Of a stretch of DNA of 64,000 nt, positions 63,181-64,000 are shown piece by piece; position 1 is the stretch's first letter, and every line of letters starts with the position of its first letter. A program made the translations under genes and the position numbers. Origin of the DNA: Channa striata. Taxonomy: Eukaryota > Chordata > Actinopteri > Anabantiformes > Channidae. The stretch is from the NCBI GenBank assembly GCA_033026295.1, contig CM065180.1, positions 15,596,023 through 15,660,022 on the forward strand, read 5' to 3'. Below the pieces are notes generated by a model, which saw nothing but the letters and a program-made list of their open reading frames with translations, did no database searches and was not told the origin of the DNA.

Positions 63181-64000
63181 TAAAAAGTCTCTGGTTATTA
63201 AGGAAAACAAACAAGGACATCAGACACACTCACTCTCTGAGCTAACAAATACCATCCTCAGGCAATTCATTGGTTGGTGCCACTCAATAGTCCCCTGTTG
63301 AAAATCAGATCAGCTTATGATGATTGGGAATGCACGGCGAGTGTAATCGAGCGTTTATGCTGTGAAGTGACTGAAGGAGACAGCCATAGACTTGATAACA
63401 CAGTGCAGGCAGGAAGGGAGTGTGCCCAGATGGCTTATGGACTTAAATTTTCCAGCTACTATACTGGGAGGAGAAAGTACATGCTCGCACATACACACAC
63501 AAACACACACGCATATTTTCAATCTAGAGCGGTGTCCTCATTGCAGGATATTTTGTGGTTGGATGTGAATCCCGTTTCATTGGTTGGAGCTCTTCCAACC
63601 CTTCACCTGCCCCCACATCCCGCGTTGCCATTCCACTCCCCAGATCCCACCCTCCCTCCTCCATCTCGCCACACATCATTGCCCCGCTAAACGTTGACAA
63701 TTGGTGACAAATGGACTACACTGCACACTGTGCGCCAGTTGCCCTAGGAGATGGTGGCGGACTCAAGGCAGGGAAGGAGAGCAGAGGAGGAAGAGCGGGG
63801 AGCGCTTGCAGCAGCAAGGCGCCTGGCACAGGTGGCTGAAAATCAATACAGATCTGGCGTCTGACTGGGCCTGATAGCACAAGATCAGTGGAGTGTGGGA
63901 ATCCACTGAGTACCACACACAGCTAAATTGGATGATGGAGGGAGAGACAGCAGAGGAAGAGCAGAACAAAGAAGGAGGGTCAAAGAAACGTTTTTCCACA

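Larger units (their letters stand above)
51030..64000. other. Gene-free downstream flank of sox9
   Basis: No coding region is supported. 51650-52400, 52740-53560 and 55250-56180 are AT-rich. 52430-52740 is richer in G+C with a short GGGCAGCAGGGC duplication. A 10-C run lies at 58296-58305 and (CAG)5 at about 57900-57914. The repeats and candidate elements inside are listed separately. Nothing resembles slc39a11, the expected next gene on this side in other vertebrates, so that gene would lie outside the window. Confidence 0.65.

Noticed and set aside
51030..64000. Search for slc39a11, sstr2 or other expected neighbours downstream, and kcnj2 upstream
   Set aside because: No open frame on either strand resembles these membrane proteins, so the neighbours must lie outside the window.
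1..64000. tRNA, rRNA, CRISPR, prokaryotic operons or viral genes
   Set aside because: No such structures were recognised. Splice sites, gene structure and repeats are those of a vertebrate chromosome.

Overview
This window looks like teleost fish DNA with one protein-coding gene that I can support, an ortholog of the vertebrate transcription factor gene sox9, on the + strand at about 47.0-51.0 kb. The fish assignment rests on several points. The SOX9 protein is 481 residues and lacks the proline/glutamine/alanine tract found in mammals. Its two introns are very short (491 and 272 bp). A degenerate mobile element at 33491-34007 has the termini I associate with a common teleost repeat family. 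The flanks are rich in CA dinucleotide repeats, as is typical of fish. I cannot decide between the duplicates sox9a and sox9b from sequence alone.

Layout. 1-46920 is gene-free. It is AT-rich unique sequence broken by microsatellites, homopolymers, a foldback repeat cluster (7549-8049), a MITE-like element (33491-34007) and several dense, repeat-poor blocks that look like candidate conserved noncoding elements. 46960-47024 is a compact promoter with CRE-like, GC-box, CCAAT and TATA-like motifs in that order. 47365-49573 is the three-exon sox9 coding region, followed by a 3'UTR of about 1.45 kb ending near the AATAAA at 51000. 51030-64000 is again gene-free, with candidate noncoding elements, a 20-bp near-perfect palindrome and simple repeats.

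How it fits together. In vertebrates SOX9 sits in a large regulatory desert, with the KCNJ2 side upstream and the SLC39A11 side downstream. It is driven by distant enhancers during cartilage, neural crest, gonad and other development. A gene-free 47 kb upstream and 13 kb downstream fits a compact fish version of that landscape. The best local candidate for an enhancer lies 4-5 kb upstream (42560-43260) and contains an inverted pair of SOX sites that could bind a SOX9 dimer. The 3'UTR carries seed matches for miR-124, miR-101 and miR-145.

Limits. I could not run alignments, so every conserved-element call is a judgement from base composition and motif density. Almost all other open reading frames here are chance frames, many without an ATG start. 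I see no tRNA, rRNA, CRISPR array or autonomous transposon gene, and no sign of an undescribed multi-gene system.
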